DNA from: Lamellibrachia columna
Lineage: Eukaryota > Annelida > Polychaeta > Sabellida > Siboglinidae
Reading direction: 5' to 3'
DNA length: 64,000 nucleotides
NCBI GenBank assembly: GCA_963662155.1
Contig: OY759273.1
Location: 29,920,544 to 29,984,543 of the forward strand
The stretch's first letter is position 1, and every line of letters starts with the position of its first letter. A program made the position numbers and the translations under genes. This document shows, piece after piece, positions 11,053 through 23,833 of this stretch. The notes beneath the pieces were generated by a model that searched no databases, was not told the DNA's origin, and was given only the letters and a program-made list of their open reading frames with translations.

Positions 11053-12883
11053 TTAATGTTTTTATTGATACATTCACTGTACATCCTTCTTGTCAAAGGA
11101 TATTTTATTTTTATGAGCATGCTGTAGTCAAGAAAAGTACGTCGTTTATATGAATACAACCATATGGTAAAATGCATGTTGCTCAAACAGAGATACATAT
11201 GAGAGATTGATTTTGTAAATATTTAGCAAATATTCTATTGAAATAATTTTTTTTCTTATAAGCAATTTATACACTGCTTATGAAAATGTTGACCATATTA
11301 TTGGGTTTATTAAACATAATTTTTTTTACCAAACTAACGGTGCTTTTCCTCTTTTTTCACTGATGTTCATGGGTTAGGTTCAGGTAAAATATTGTCGTTT
11401 CACTCTTTCTGTTTTTTCTTTACATAGTTTTCTATCGGCTGCCCCCTCCATCTTTCATCTGCCTCCTCTCCATCTTTCATCTTCCCCCGATCTTCTCATA
11501 TCCCACCTCTCGCCGTCCTTCGATCTTAGCTGTTCGTTCCCCTTTTCTTGCATCCTTGATGTTTTTTCACCTTTCTCTTCCACTCTCTTCACTAGTATGT
11601 CTGCATCCATCCTTACCATGTGGCCTGCCAATTTCACGTTGCATTTAAACCAATTTTCCTGTTGAACTGTTTTGTTGCATCACATATTTCCTCAGGTCGT
11701 TCATCCTTCTTTCGTCAACGCTCTTTGTTCGTGTTATTCGACAAAACCAGAACCAACTTTCAGCTGCTGTTGTTGTTCTGTCGACGCCACTGTCTCCAGA
11801 TACAGATTAAGGCATGCTTGTGTAACACAAGCTCTCAGGACTTTCCTTTTCAGCTTTTTCAAAATGTTTCTGTCCAACATGACTCCCTCTACCTTTCCGC
11901 AAGCATTCGCTCCCTGTTGTATCCGGCATCGCATTTCTACCTCTGAATGCTCATCCTCATTAACCATTCCTCCAAGTTACACAAAGCCATCCACTTGGTT
12001 GAACTCCTTATCATCCAAACTAATGTTCAATTCCTCTCTCTGATGTCAAACCCACATCTCTTCTGTCTTCTCCCGGCGCATTATCGGTCCGTGCTTCTTG
12101 AACATCCCCTTCCATTGCTCCAACACTTTCTGTAGTTCTTGTTTTTTGTCTGCTATCATGGCCAGATCGTTTGCATACATCCCCTTCCTGAGAACATCCT
12201 TCTTGCTGAACTTCCTGCTGATTAGTGCCACCACCATGATAAAGAGTAAAGGGTCATTTCCTTGCCTCTAACCGATGTTAACTTTAAACTCTTCCGACAA
12301 CCCATATCCAACCACAACTCTTCTTTTTGTTCTCAGGAACATGACAGTTCTGGGTGTTGCACGCCATGACACAGAACTGACTAAATACAACCAACTCATT
12401 ACAAAGTCAGACTCCCAGATAAGTACAAAAGGTGTTGGAATGAACAGGTCAGCCAAGGAGTGAACTGTTAAGCACGTTGAACAATCCCAAGGAGTGGATA
12501 CAGTGCTGTGTAAACATAAACATGCCTTTACTTTAGGTCTTTTTACAGGTGCTGCGGCAGCCAGGAACAATTTTGGTGGACCGAGAGTGAACAATATCAA
12601 GGGTCACTTCAATAGGATCGCGCTTGCCTATCCCCACTTTGTGTGTTGGTACAGGTTGGTGTCATAAGTAGACATAACCGCCTTGGAAGCAGGCTATTCA
12701 TGGTGCTCTTGCAAATTCATTGGATTATGAGTGAAACAGACATTGCAAAAACTGTAACAATGAATTGTGTGGGAGGGGAGAATGTCACATTAGATTGAGA
12801 AACTAACTTTTACAGTTGTTCTAATCAATCAGTATTTGCGCTGAGTAGTAATGGCTTATGTTTTGGTAACCAGATTGATTTGT
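11053..12883. repeat. Array 1 monomer 5 (B-type head, A-type body)
   Basis: 1831 bp. The first ~300 bases carry B marks (TTATTGATAC, GAATACAACC, CATGTTGCTC). The rest is type A (ACATAGTTTTC). It is a chimera that points to gene conversion or an unequal exchange inside a monomer. Confidence 0.8.
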
Positions 12884-15800
12884 TTAATGTTTTTATTGAT
12901 ACTTTCACTGTACATCCTTCTTGTCAAAGGATATTTTATTTTTATGAGCATGCTGTAGTCAAGAAAAGTACGTCGTTTATATGAATACAACCATATGGTA
13001 AAATGCATGTTGCTCAAACAGAGATACATATGAGAGATTGATTTTGTAAATATTTAGCAAATATTCTATTGAAATAATTTTTTTTCTTATAAGCAATTTA
13101 TACACTGCTTATGAAAATGTTGACCATATTATTGGGTTTATTAAACATAATTTTTTTTACCAAACTAACGGTGCTTTTCCTCTTTTTTCACTGATGTTCA
13201 TGGGTTAGGTTCAGGTAAAATATTGTCGAGTCACTCTTTCTGTTTTATCTTTCTATACTTTTCTATCGGCTTCCCCCTCTCCATCTTTCATCTTCCCCCG
13301 ATCTTCTCATATCCCACCTCACGCAGTCCTTCGATCTTAGTTGTTCGTTCCCCTTTTCTTGCATCCTTTATGTTTTTTCAACTTTCTCTTCCACTCTCTT
13401 TACTAGTATGTCTGCATCCATCCTTACCATGTGGCCTGGCCATTTCATCTTGCTTCTCACCAATCTTCCTGTTGAACTGTTTTGTTGCATCACATATTTC
13501 CTCAAGTCGTTCATTTTTCTTTCGTCAACCCTCTTTGTTCGTGTTATTCGACAAAACCAGAACCAACTTTCAGCTGCTGTTGTTGTTCTGTCAACGCCAC
13601 TGTCTCCAGATACAGATTAAGGCATGCTTGTGTAACACAAGCTCTCAGGACTTTCCTTTTCAGCTTTTTCAAAATGTTTCTGTCCAACATGACGCCCTCT
13701 ACCTTACCCCAATCATTCGCTCCCTGTTGTATCCGGCATCGCATTTCTACCTCTGAATGCTCTTCCTCATTAACCATTCCTCCAAGTTACACAAAGCCAT
13801 CCACTTGGTTGAACTCCTTATCATCCAACCTAATGTTCAAGTCATCTCTCTGATGTCAAACCCACATCTCTTCTGTCTTCTCCCGGCTCATTATCGGTCC
13901 GTGCTTCTTGAACATCCCCTTCCATTGCTCCAACACTTCCTGTAGTTCTTGTTTTTTGTCTGCTATCATGGCCAGATCGTTTGTATACATCCCCTTCCTA
14001 AGAACATCCTTCTTGCTGAACTTCCTGCTGATTAGTGCCACCACCATGATAAAGAGTAAAGGGTCATTTCCTTGCCTCTAACCGATGTTAACTTTAAACT
14101 CTTCCGACAACCCATATCCAACCACAACTCTTCTTTTTGTTCTCAGGAACATGACAGTTCTGGGTGTTGCACGCCATGACACAGAACTGACTAAATACAA
14201 CCAACTCATTACAAAGTCAGACACCCAGATAAGTACAAAAGGTGTTGGAATGAACAGGTCAGCCAGGGAGTGAACTGTTAAGCACGTTGAACAATCCCAA
14301 GGAGTGGATACAGTGCTGTGTAAACATAAACATGCCTTTACTTTAGGTAATTTTACAGGTGCTGCGGCAGCCAGGAACAATTTTGGTGGACCGAGAGTGA
14401 ACAATATCAAGGGTTACTTCAATCGGATCGCGCTTGCCTATCCCCACTTTGTGTGTTGGTACAGGTTGGTGTCATAAGTAGACAAAACCGCCTTGGAAGC
14501 AGGCCATTCATGGTGCTCTTGCAAATTCATTGGATTATGAGTGAAACAGACATTGCAAAAACTGTAACAATGAATTGTGGGGGAGGGGAGAATGTCACAT
14601 TAGATTGAGAAACTAACTTTTACACTTGTTCTAATAAATAAGTATTTGCGCTGAGTAGTAATGGCTTATGTTTTGGTAACCAGATTGATTTGTTTAATGT
14701 TTTTATTTATACTTTCACTGTACATCCTTCTTGTCAAAGGATATTTGATTTTTATGAGCATGCTGTAGTCAAGAAAAGTACGTCGTTTATATAAGTACAA
14801 CCATATGGTAAAATGCATTTTGCTCAAACAGAGATACATATGAGAGATTGATTTTGTAAATATTTAGCAAATATTATATTTAAATAATGTTTTTTCTCAT
14901 CAGCAATTTATACACTGCTTATAAAAATGTTGACCATATTATTGGATTTATTAAACATAACTTTTTTTACCAACCCTAACGGTGCTTTTCCTCTTTTTTC
15001 ACTGATGTTCATGGGTTAGGTTCAGGTAAAAAATTGTCGAGTCACTCTTTCTGTTTTTTCTTTCCATACTTTTCTATCGGCTGCCCCCTCTCCATCTTTC
15101 ATCTTCCCCCTCTCCATCTTTCATCTTCCCCCGACCTTCTCATATCCCACCGCACGCAGTCCTTCGATCTTAGCTGTTCGTTCCCCTTTTCTTGCATCCT
15201 TGATGTTTTTTCACCTTTCTCTTCCACTCTCTTTACTAGTATGTCTGCGTCCATCCTTACCATGTGGCCTACCCATTTCACCTTGCTTCTCACCAATCTT
15301 CCTGTTGAACTGTTTTGTTGCATGACATATTTCCTCAGGTCGTTCATCCTTCTTTCGTCAAACCTCTTTGTTCGTGTTATTCGACAAACCAACACCAACC
15401 ATGCAGCTGCTGTTGTTGTTCTGTCAACGCCACTGTCACCAGATACAGATTAAGGCATGCTTGTGTAACACAAGCTCTCAGGACTTTCCTTTTCAGCTTT
15501 TTCAAAATATTTCTGTCCAACATGACTCCCTCTACCTTTCCCCGAGCATTCGCTCCCTGTTGTATCCGGCATCGCATTTCTACCTCTGAATGCTCATCCT
15601 CATTAACCATTCCTCCAAGTTACACAAAGCCATCCACTTGGTTGAACTCCTTATCATCCAAATTAATGTTCTAGTCCTCTCTCTGATGTCAAACCCGCAT
15701 CTCTTCTGTCTTCTCCCGGCTTATTATCGGTCCTTCCTTCTTGAACACACCCTTCCATTGCTCCAACACTTCCTGTAGTTCTTGTTTTTTGTCTGCTATC

Positions 15801-18358
15801 ATGGCCAGATCGTTTGCATACATCCCCTTCCTGAGAACATCCTTCTTGCTGAACTTCCTGCTGATTAGTGCCACCACCATGATAAAGAGTAAAGGGTAAT
15901 TTCCTTGCCTCTAACCGATGTTAACTTTAAACTCTTCCGACAACCCATATCCAACCACAACTCTTGTTTTTGTTCTCAGGAACATGACAGTTCTGGGTGT
16001 TGCACGCCATGACACAGAACTGACTAAATACAACCAACTCATTACAAAGTCAGACTCCCAGATAAGTACAAAAGGTGTTGGAATTAACAGGTCAGCCAGG
16101 GAGTGAACTGTTAAGCACGTTGAACAATCCCAAGGAGTGGATACAGTGCTGTGTAAACATAAACATGCCTTTACTTTAGGTCTTTTTACAGGTGCTGCGG
16201 CAGCCAGGAAAAATTTTGGTGGACCGAGAGTGAACAATATCAAGGGTTACTTCAATCGGATCGCGCTTGCCTATGCCCACTTTGTGTGTTTGTACAGGTT
16301 GGTGTCATAAGTAGACATAACCGCCTTGGAAGCAGGCCATTCGTGGTGCTCTTGCAAATTCATTGGATTATGAGTGAAACAGACATTGCAAAAACTGTAA
16401 CAATGAATTGTGGGGGAGGGGAGAATGTCACATTAGATTGAGATAGTAACTTTTACACTTGTTCTAATAAATCAGTATTTGCGCTGAGTAGTAATGGCTT
16501 ATGTTTTGGTAACCAGATTGATTTGTTTAATGTTTTTATTTATACTTTCACTGTACATCCTTCTTGTCAAAGGATATTTTATTTTTATGAGCATGCTGTA
16601 GTCAAGAAAAGTACGTCGTTTATATGAGTACAACCATATGGTAAAATGCATATTGCTCAAACAGAGAAACATATGAGAGATTGATTTTGTAAATATTTAG
16701 CGAATATTCTATTTAAATAATGTTTTTTCTCATAAGCAATTTATACACTGCTTATGAAAATGTTGACCATATTATTGGATTTATTAAACATGACTTTTTT
16801 TTACCAAACTAACGGTGCTTTTCCTCTTTTTTCACTGATGTTCATGGGTTAGGTTCAGGTAAAATATTGTCGTTTCACTCTTTCTGTTTTTTCTTTACAT
16901 AGTTTTCTATCGGCTGCCCCCTCCATCTTTCATCTGCCTCCTCTCCATCTTTCATCTTCCCCCGATCTTCTCATATCCCACCTCTCGCAGTCCTTCGATC
17001 TTAGCTGTTCGTTCCCCTTTTCTTGCATCCTTGATGTTTTTTCACCTTTCTCTTCCACTCTCTTCACTAGTATGTCTGCATCCATCCTTACCATGTGGCC
17101 TGCCAATTTCACGTTGCATTTAAACCAATTTTCCTGTTGAACTGTTTTGTTGCATGACATATTTCCTCAGGTCGTTCATCCTTCTTTCGTCAACGCTCTT
17201 TGTTCGTGTTATTCGACAAAACCAGAACCAACTTTCAGCTGCTGTTGTTGTTCTGTCGACGCCACTGTCTCCAGATACAGATTAAGGCATGCTTGTGTAA
17301 CACAAGCTCTCAGGACTTTCCTTTTCAGCTTTTTCAAAATGTTTCTGTCCAACATGACTCCCTCTACCTTTCCGCAAGCATTCGCTCCCTGTTGTATCCG
17401 GCATCGCATTTCTACCTCTGAATGCTCATCCTCATTAACCATTCCTCCAAGTTACACAAAGCCATCCTCTATGTTGAACTCCTTATCATCCAAACTAATG
17501 TTCAATTCCTCTCTCTGATGTCAAACCCACATCTCTTCTGTCTTCTCCCGGCGCATTATCGGTCCGTGCTTTTTGAACATCCCCTTCCATTGCTCCAACA
17601 CTTTCTGTAGTTCTTGTTTTTTGTCTGCTATCATGGCCAGATCGTTTGCATACATCCCCTTCCTGAGAACATCCTTCTTGCTGAACTTCCTGCTGATTAG
17701 TGCCACCACCATGATAAAGAGTAAAGGGTCATTTCCTTGCCTCTAACCGATGTTAACTTTAAACTCTTCCGACAACCCATATCCAACCACAACTCTTCTT
17801 TTTGTTCTCAGGAACATGACAGTTCTGGGTGTTGCACGCCATGACACAGAACTGACGAAATACAACCAACTCATTACAAAGTCAGACTCCCAGATAAGTA
17901 CAAAAGGTGTTGGAATGAACAGGTCAGCCAAGGAGTGAACTGTTAAGCACGTTGAACAATCCCAAGGAGTGGATACAGTGCTGTGTAAACATAAACATGC
18001 CTTTACTTTAGGTCTTTTTACAGGTGCTGCGGCAGCCAGGAACAATTTTGGTGGACCGAGAGTGAACAATATCAAGGGTCACTTCAATAGGATCGCGCTT
18101 GCCTATCCCCACTTTGTGTGTTGGTACAGGTTGGTGTCATAAGTAGACATAACCGCCTTGGAAGCAGGCTATTCATGGTGCTCTTGCAAATTCATTGGAT
18201 TATGAGTGAAACAGACATTGCAAAAACTGTAACAATGAATTGTGTGGGAGGGGAGAATGTCACATTAGATTGAGAAACTAACTTTTACAGTTGTTCTAAT
18301 CAATCAGTATTTGCGCTGAGTAGTAATGGCTTATGTTTTGGTAACCAGATTGATTTGT
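12884..18358. repeat. Higher-order repeat copy 1 (B-C-A trimer, 5475 bp)
   Basis: Monomers start at 12884 (B, 1810 bp), 14694 (C, 1833 bp) and 16527 (A, 1832 bp). The next trimer begins exactly 5475 bases later. The three types differ clearly from each other, but corresponding members of successive trimers are almost identical. Confidence 0.93.
15085..15985 (-). pseudogene. RT C-terminal remnant inside a type C monomer
   Basis: This is one of the least damaged readings of the RT block. 'TKTRVVVGYGLSEEF' begins the remnant at the high-coordinate end. The shared TAG follows 'NIG'. YAND replaces YADD. The same frame then reaches 'KKLKRKVLRACVTQACL' with two further stops. After 'EQQQQ' the frame shifts to 'RITRTKRFDERRMNDL', 'KVKWVGHMVRMDADI' and a RWRGGR tail. 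Enzyme activity is excluded by the stops and the changed active site. Confidence 0.8.
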
Positions 18359-21300
18359 TTAATGTTTTTATTGATACTTTCACTGTACATCCTTCTTGTC
18401 AAAGGATATTTTATTTTTATGAGCATGCTGTAGTCAAGAAAAGTACGTCGTTTATATGAATACAACCATATGGTAAAATGCATGTTGCTCAAACAGAGAT
18501 ACATATGAGAGATTGATTTTGTAAATATTTAGCAAATATTCTATTGAAATAATTTTTTTTCTTATAAGCAATTTATACACTGCTTATGAAAATGTTGACC
18601 ATATTATTGGGTTTATTAAACATAATTTTTTTTACCAAACTAACGGTGCTTTTCCTCTTTTTTCACTGATGTTCATGGGTTAGGTTCAGGTAAAATATTG
18701 TCGAGTCACTCTTTCTGTTTTATCTTTCTATACTTTTCTATCGGCTTCCCCCTCTCCATCTTTCATCTTCCCCCGATCTTCTCATATCCCACCTCACGCA
18801 GTCCTTCGATCTTAGTTGTTCGTTCCCCTTTTCTTGCATCCTTTATGTTTTTTCAACTTTCTCTTCCACTCTCTTTACTAGTATGTCTGCATCCATCCTT
18901 ACCATGTGGCCTGGCCATTTCATCTTGCTTCTCACCAATCTTCCTGTTGAACTGTTTTGTTGCATCACATATTTCCTCAAGTCGTTCATTTTTCTTTCGT
19001 CAACCCTCTTTGTTCGTGTTATTCGACAAAACCAGAACCAACTTTCAGCTGCTGTTGTTGTTCTGTCAACGCCACTGTCTCCAGATACAGATTAAGGCAT
19101 GCTTGTGTAACACAAGCTCTCAGGACTTTCCTTTTCAGCTTTTTCAAAATGTTTCTGTCCAACATGACGCCCTCTACCTTACCCCAATCATTCGCTCCCT
19201 GTTGTATCCGGCATCGCATTTCTACCTCTGAATGCTCTTCCTCATTAACCATTCCTCCAAGTTACACAAAGCCATCCACTTGGTTGAACTCCTTATCATC
19301 CAACCTAATGTTCAAGTCATCTCTCTGATGTCAAACCCACATCTCTTCTGTCTTCTCCCGGCTCATTATCGGTCCGTGCTTCTTGAACATCCCCTTCCAT
19401 TGCTCCAACACTTCCTGTAGTTCTTGTTTTTTGTCTGCTATCATGGCCAGATCGTTTGTATACATCCCCTTCCTAAGAACATCCTTCTTGCTGAACTTCC
19501 TGCTGATTAGTGCCACCACCATGATAAAGAGTAAAGGGTCATTTCCTTGCCTCTAACCGATGTTAACTTTAAACTCTTCCGACAACCCATATCCAACCAC
19601 AACTCTTCTTTTTGTTCTCAGGAACATGACAGTTCTGGGTGTTGCATGCCATGACACAGAACTGACTAAATACAACCAACTCATTACAAAGTCAGACACC
19701 CAGATAAGTACAAAAGGTGTTGGAATGAACAGGTCAGCCAGGGAGTGAACTGTTAAGCACGTTGAACAATCCCAAGGAGTGGATACAGTGCTGTGTAAAC
19801 ATAAACATGCCTTTACTTTAGGTAATTTTACAGGTGCTGCGGCAGCCAGGAACAATTTTGGTGGACCGAGAGTGAACAATATCAAGGGTTACTTCAATCG
19901 GATCGCGCTTGCCTATCCCCACTTTGTGTGTTGGTACAGGTTGGTGTCATAAGTAGACAAAACCGCCTTGGAAGCAGGCCATTCATGGTGCTCTTGCAAA
20001 TTCATTGGATTATGAGTGAAACAGACATTGCAAAAACTGTAACAATGAATTGTGGGGGAGGGGAGAATGTCACATTAGATTGAGAAACTAACTTTTACAC
20101 TTGTTCTAATAAATAAGTATTTGCGCTGAGTAGTAATGGCTTATGTTTTGGTAACCAGATTGATTTGTTTAATGTTTTTATTTATACTTTCACTGTACAT
20201 CCTTCTTGTCAAAGGATATTTGATTTTTATGAGCATGCTGTAGTCAAGAAAAGTACGTCGTTTATATAAGTACAACCATATGGTAAAATGCATTTTGCTC
20301 AAACAGAGATACATATGAGAGATTGATTTTGTAAATATTTAGCAAATATTATATTTAAATAATGTTGTTTCTCATCAGCAATTTATACACTGCTTATAAA
20401 AATGTTGACCATATTATTGGATTTATTAAACATAACTTTTTTTACCAACCCTAACGGTGCTTTTCCTCTTTTTTCACTGATGTTCATGGGTTAGGTTCAG
20501 GTAAAAAATTGTCGAGTCACTCTTTCTGTTTTTTCTTTCCATACTTTTCTATCGGCTGCCCCCTCTCCATCTTTCATCTTCCCCCTCTCCATCTTTCATC
20601 TTCCCCCGACCTTCTCATATCCCACCGCACGCAGTCCTTCGATCTTAGCTGTTCGTTCCCCTTTTCTTGCATCCTTGATGTTTTTTCACCTTTCTCTTCC
20701 ACTCTCTTTACTAGTATGTCTGCGTCCATCCTTACCATGTGGCCTACCCATTTCACCTTGCTTCTCACCAATCTTCCTGTTGAACTGTTTTGTTGCATGA
20801 CATATTTCCTCAGGTCGTTCATCCTTCTTTCGTCAAACCTCTTTGTTCGTGTTATTCGACAAACCAAAACCAACCATGCAGCTGCTGTTGTTGTTCTGTC
20901 AACGCCACTGTCACCAGATACAGATTAAGGCATGCTTGTGTAACACAAGCTCTCAGGACTTTCCTTTTCAGCTTTTTCAAAATATTTCTGTCCAACATGA
21001 CTCCCTCTACCTTTCCCCGAGCATTCGCTCCCTGTTGTATCCGGCATCGCATTTCTACCTCTGAATGCTCATCCTCATTAACCATTCCTCCAAGTTACAC
21101 AAAGCCATCCACTTGGTTGAACTCCTTATCATCCAAATTAATGTTCTAGTCCTCTCTCTGATGTCAAACCCGCATCTCTTCTGTCTTCTCCCGGCTTATT
21201 ATCGGTCCTTCCTTCTTGAACACACCCTTCCATTGCTCCAACACTTCCTGTAGTTCTTGTTTTTTGTCTGCTATCATGGCCAGATCGTTTGCATACATCC

Positions 21301-23833
21301 CCTTCCTGAGAACATCCTTCTTGCTGAACTTCCTGCTGATTAGTGCCACCACCATGATAAAGAGTAAAGGGTCATTTCCTTGCCTCTAACCGATGTTAAC
21401 TTTAAACTCTTCCGACAACCCATATCCAACCACAACTCTTGTTTTTGTTCTCAGGAACATGACAGTTCTGGGTGTTGCACGCCATGACACAGAACTGACT
21501 AAATACAACCAACTCATTACAAAGTCAGACTCCCAGATAAGTACAAAAGGTGTTGGAATTAACAGGTCAGCCAGGGAGTGAACTGTTAAGCACGTTGAAC
21601 AATCCCAAGGAGTGGATACAGTGCTGTGTAAACATAAACATGCCTTTACTTTAGGTCTTTTTACAGGTGCTGCGGCAGCCAGGAAAAATTTTGGTGGACC
21701 GAGAGTGAACAATATCAAGGGTTACTTCAATCGGATCGCGCTTGCCTATGCCCACTTTGTGTGTTTGTACAGGTTGGTGTCATAAGTAGACATAACCGCC
21801 TTGGAAGCAGGCCATTCGTGGTGCTCTTGCAAATTCATTGGATTATGAGTGAAACAGACATTGCAAAAACTGTAACAATGAATTGTGGGGGAGGGGAGAA
21901 TGTCACATTAGATTGAGATAGTAACTTTTACACTTGTTCTAATAAATCAGTATTTGCGCTGAGTAGTAATGGCTTATGTTTTGGTAACCAGATTGATTTG
22001 TTTAATGTTTTTATTTATACTTTCACTGTACATCCTTCTTGTCAAAGGATATTTTATTTTTATGAGCATGCTGTAGTCAAGAAAAGTACGTCGTTTATAT
22101 GAGTGCAACCATATGGTAAAATGCATATTGCTCAAACAGAGAAACATATGAGAGATTGATTTTGTAAATATTTAGCGAATATTCTATTTAAATAATGTTT
22201 TTTCTCATAAGCAATTTATACACTGCTTATGAAAATGTTGACCATATTATTGGATTTATTAAACATGACTTTTTTTTACCAAACTAACGGTGCTTTTCCT
22301 CTTTTTTCACTGATGTTCATGGGTTAGGTTCAGGTAAAATATTGTCGTTTCACTCTTTCTGTTTTTTCTTTACATAGTTTTCTATCGGCTGCCCCCTCCA
22401 TCTTTCATCTGCCTCCTCTCCATCTTTCATCTTCCCCCGATCTTCTCATATCCCACCTCTCGCAGTCCTTCGATCTTAGCTGTTCGTTCCCCTTTTCTTG
22501 CATCCTTGATGTTTTTTCACCTTTCTCTTCCACTCTCTTCACTAGTATGTCTGCATCCATCCTTACCATGTGGCCTGCCAATTTCACGTTGCATTTAAAC
22601 CAATTTTCCTGTTGAACTGTTTTGTTGCATGACATATTTCCTCAGGTCGTTCATCCTTCTTTCGTCAACGCTCTTTGTTCGTGTTATTCGACAAAACCAG
22701 AACCAACTTTCAGCTGCTGTTGTTGTTCTGTCGACGCCACTGTCTCCAGATACAGATTAAGGCATGCTTGTGTAACACAAGCTCTCAGGACTTTCCTTTT
22801 CAGCTTTTTCAAAATGTTTCTGTCCAACATGACTCCCTCTACCTTTCCGCAAGCATTCGCTCCCTGTTGTATCCGGCATCGCATTTCTACCTCTGAATGC
22901 TCATCCTCATTAACCATTCCTCCAAGTTACACAAAGCCATCCACTTGGTTGAACTCCTTATCATCCAAACTAATGTTCAATTCCTCTCTCTGATGTCAAA
23001 CCCACATCTCTTCTGTCTTCTCCCGGCGCATTATCGGTCCGTGCTTCTTGAACATCCCCTTCCATTGCTCCAACACTTTCTGTAGTTCTTGTTTTTTGTC
23101 TGCTATCATGGCCAGATCGTTTGCATACATCCCCTTCCTGAGAACATCCTTCTTGCTGAACTTCCTGCTGATTAGTGCCACCACCATGATAAAGAGTAAA
23201 GGGTCATTTCCTTGCCTCTAACCGATGTTAACTTTAAACTCTTCCGACAACCCATATCCAACCACAACTCTTCTTTTTGTTCTCAGGAACATGACAGTTC
23301 TGGGTGTTGCACGCCATGACACAGAACTGACTAAATACAACCAACTCATTACAAAGTCAGACTCCCAGATAAGTACAAAAGGTGTTGGAATGAACAGGTC
23401 AGCCAAGGAGTGAACTGTTAAGCACGTTGAACAATCCCAAGGAGTGGATACAGTGCTGTGTAAACATAAACATGCCTTTACTTTAGGTCTTTTTACAGGT
23501 GCTGCGGCAGCCAGGAACAATTTTGGTGGACCGAGAGTGAACAATATCAAGGGTCACTTCAATAGGATCGCGCTTGCCTATCCCCACTTTGTGTGTTGGT
23601 ACAGGTTGGTGTCATAAGTAGACATAACCGCCTTGGAAGCAGGCTATTCATGGTGCTCTTGCAAATTCATTGGATTATGAGTGAAACAGACATTGCAAAA
23701 ACTGTAACAATGAATTGTGTGGGAGGGGAGAATGTCACATTAGATTGAGAAACTAACTTTTACAGTTGTTCTAATCAATCAGTATTTGCGCTGAGTAGTA
23801 ATGGCTTATGTTTTGGTAACCAGATTGATTTGT
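18359..23833. repeat. Higher-order repeat copy 2 (B-C-A, 5475 bp)
   Basis: Monomers at 18359 (B), 20169 (C) and 22002 (A). The length is identical to copy 1. Few differences were seen, e.g. GCATGCC for GCACGCC near 19647 and AATGTTGTTTC for AATGTTTTTTC near 20361. Confidence 0.93.
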
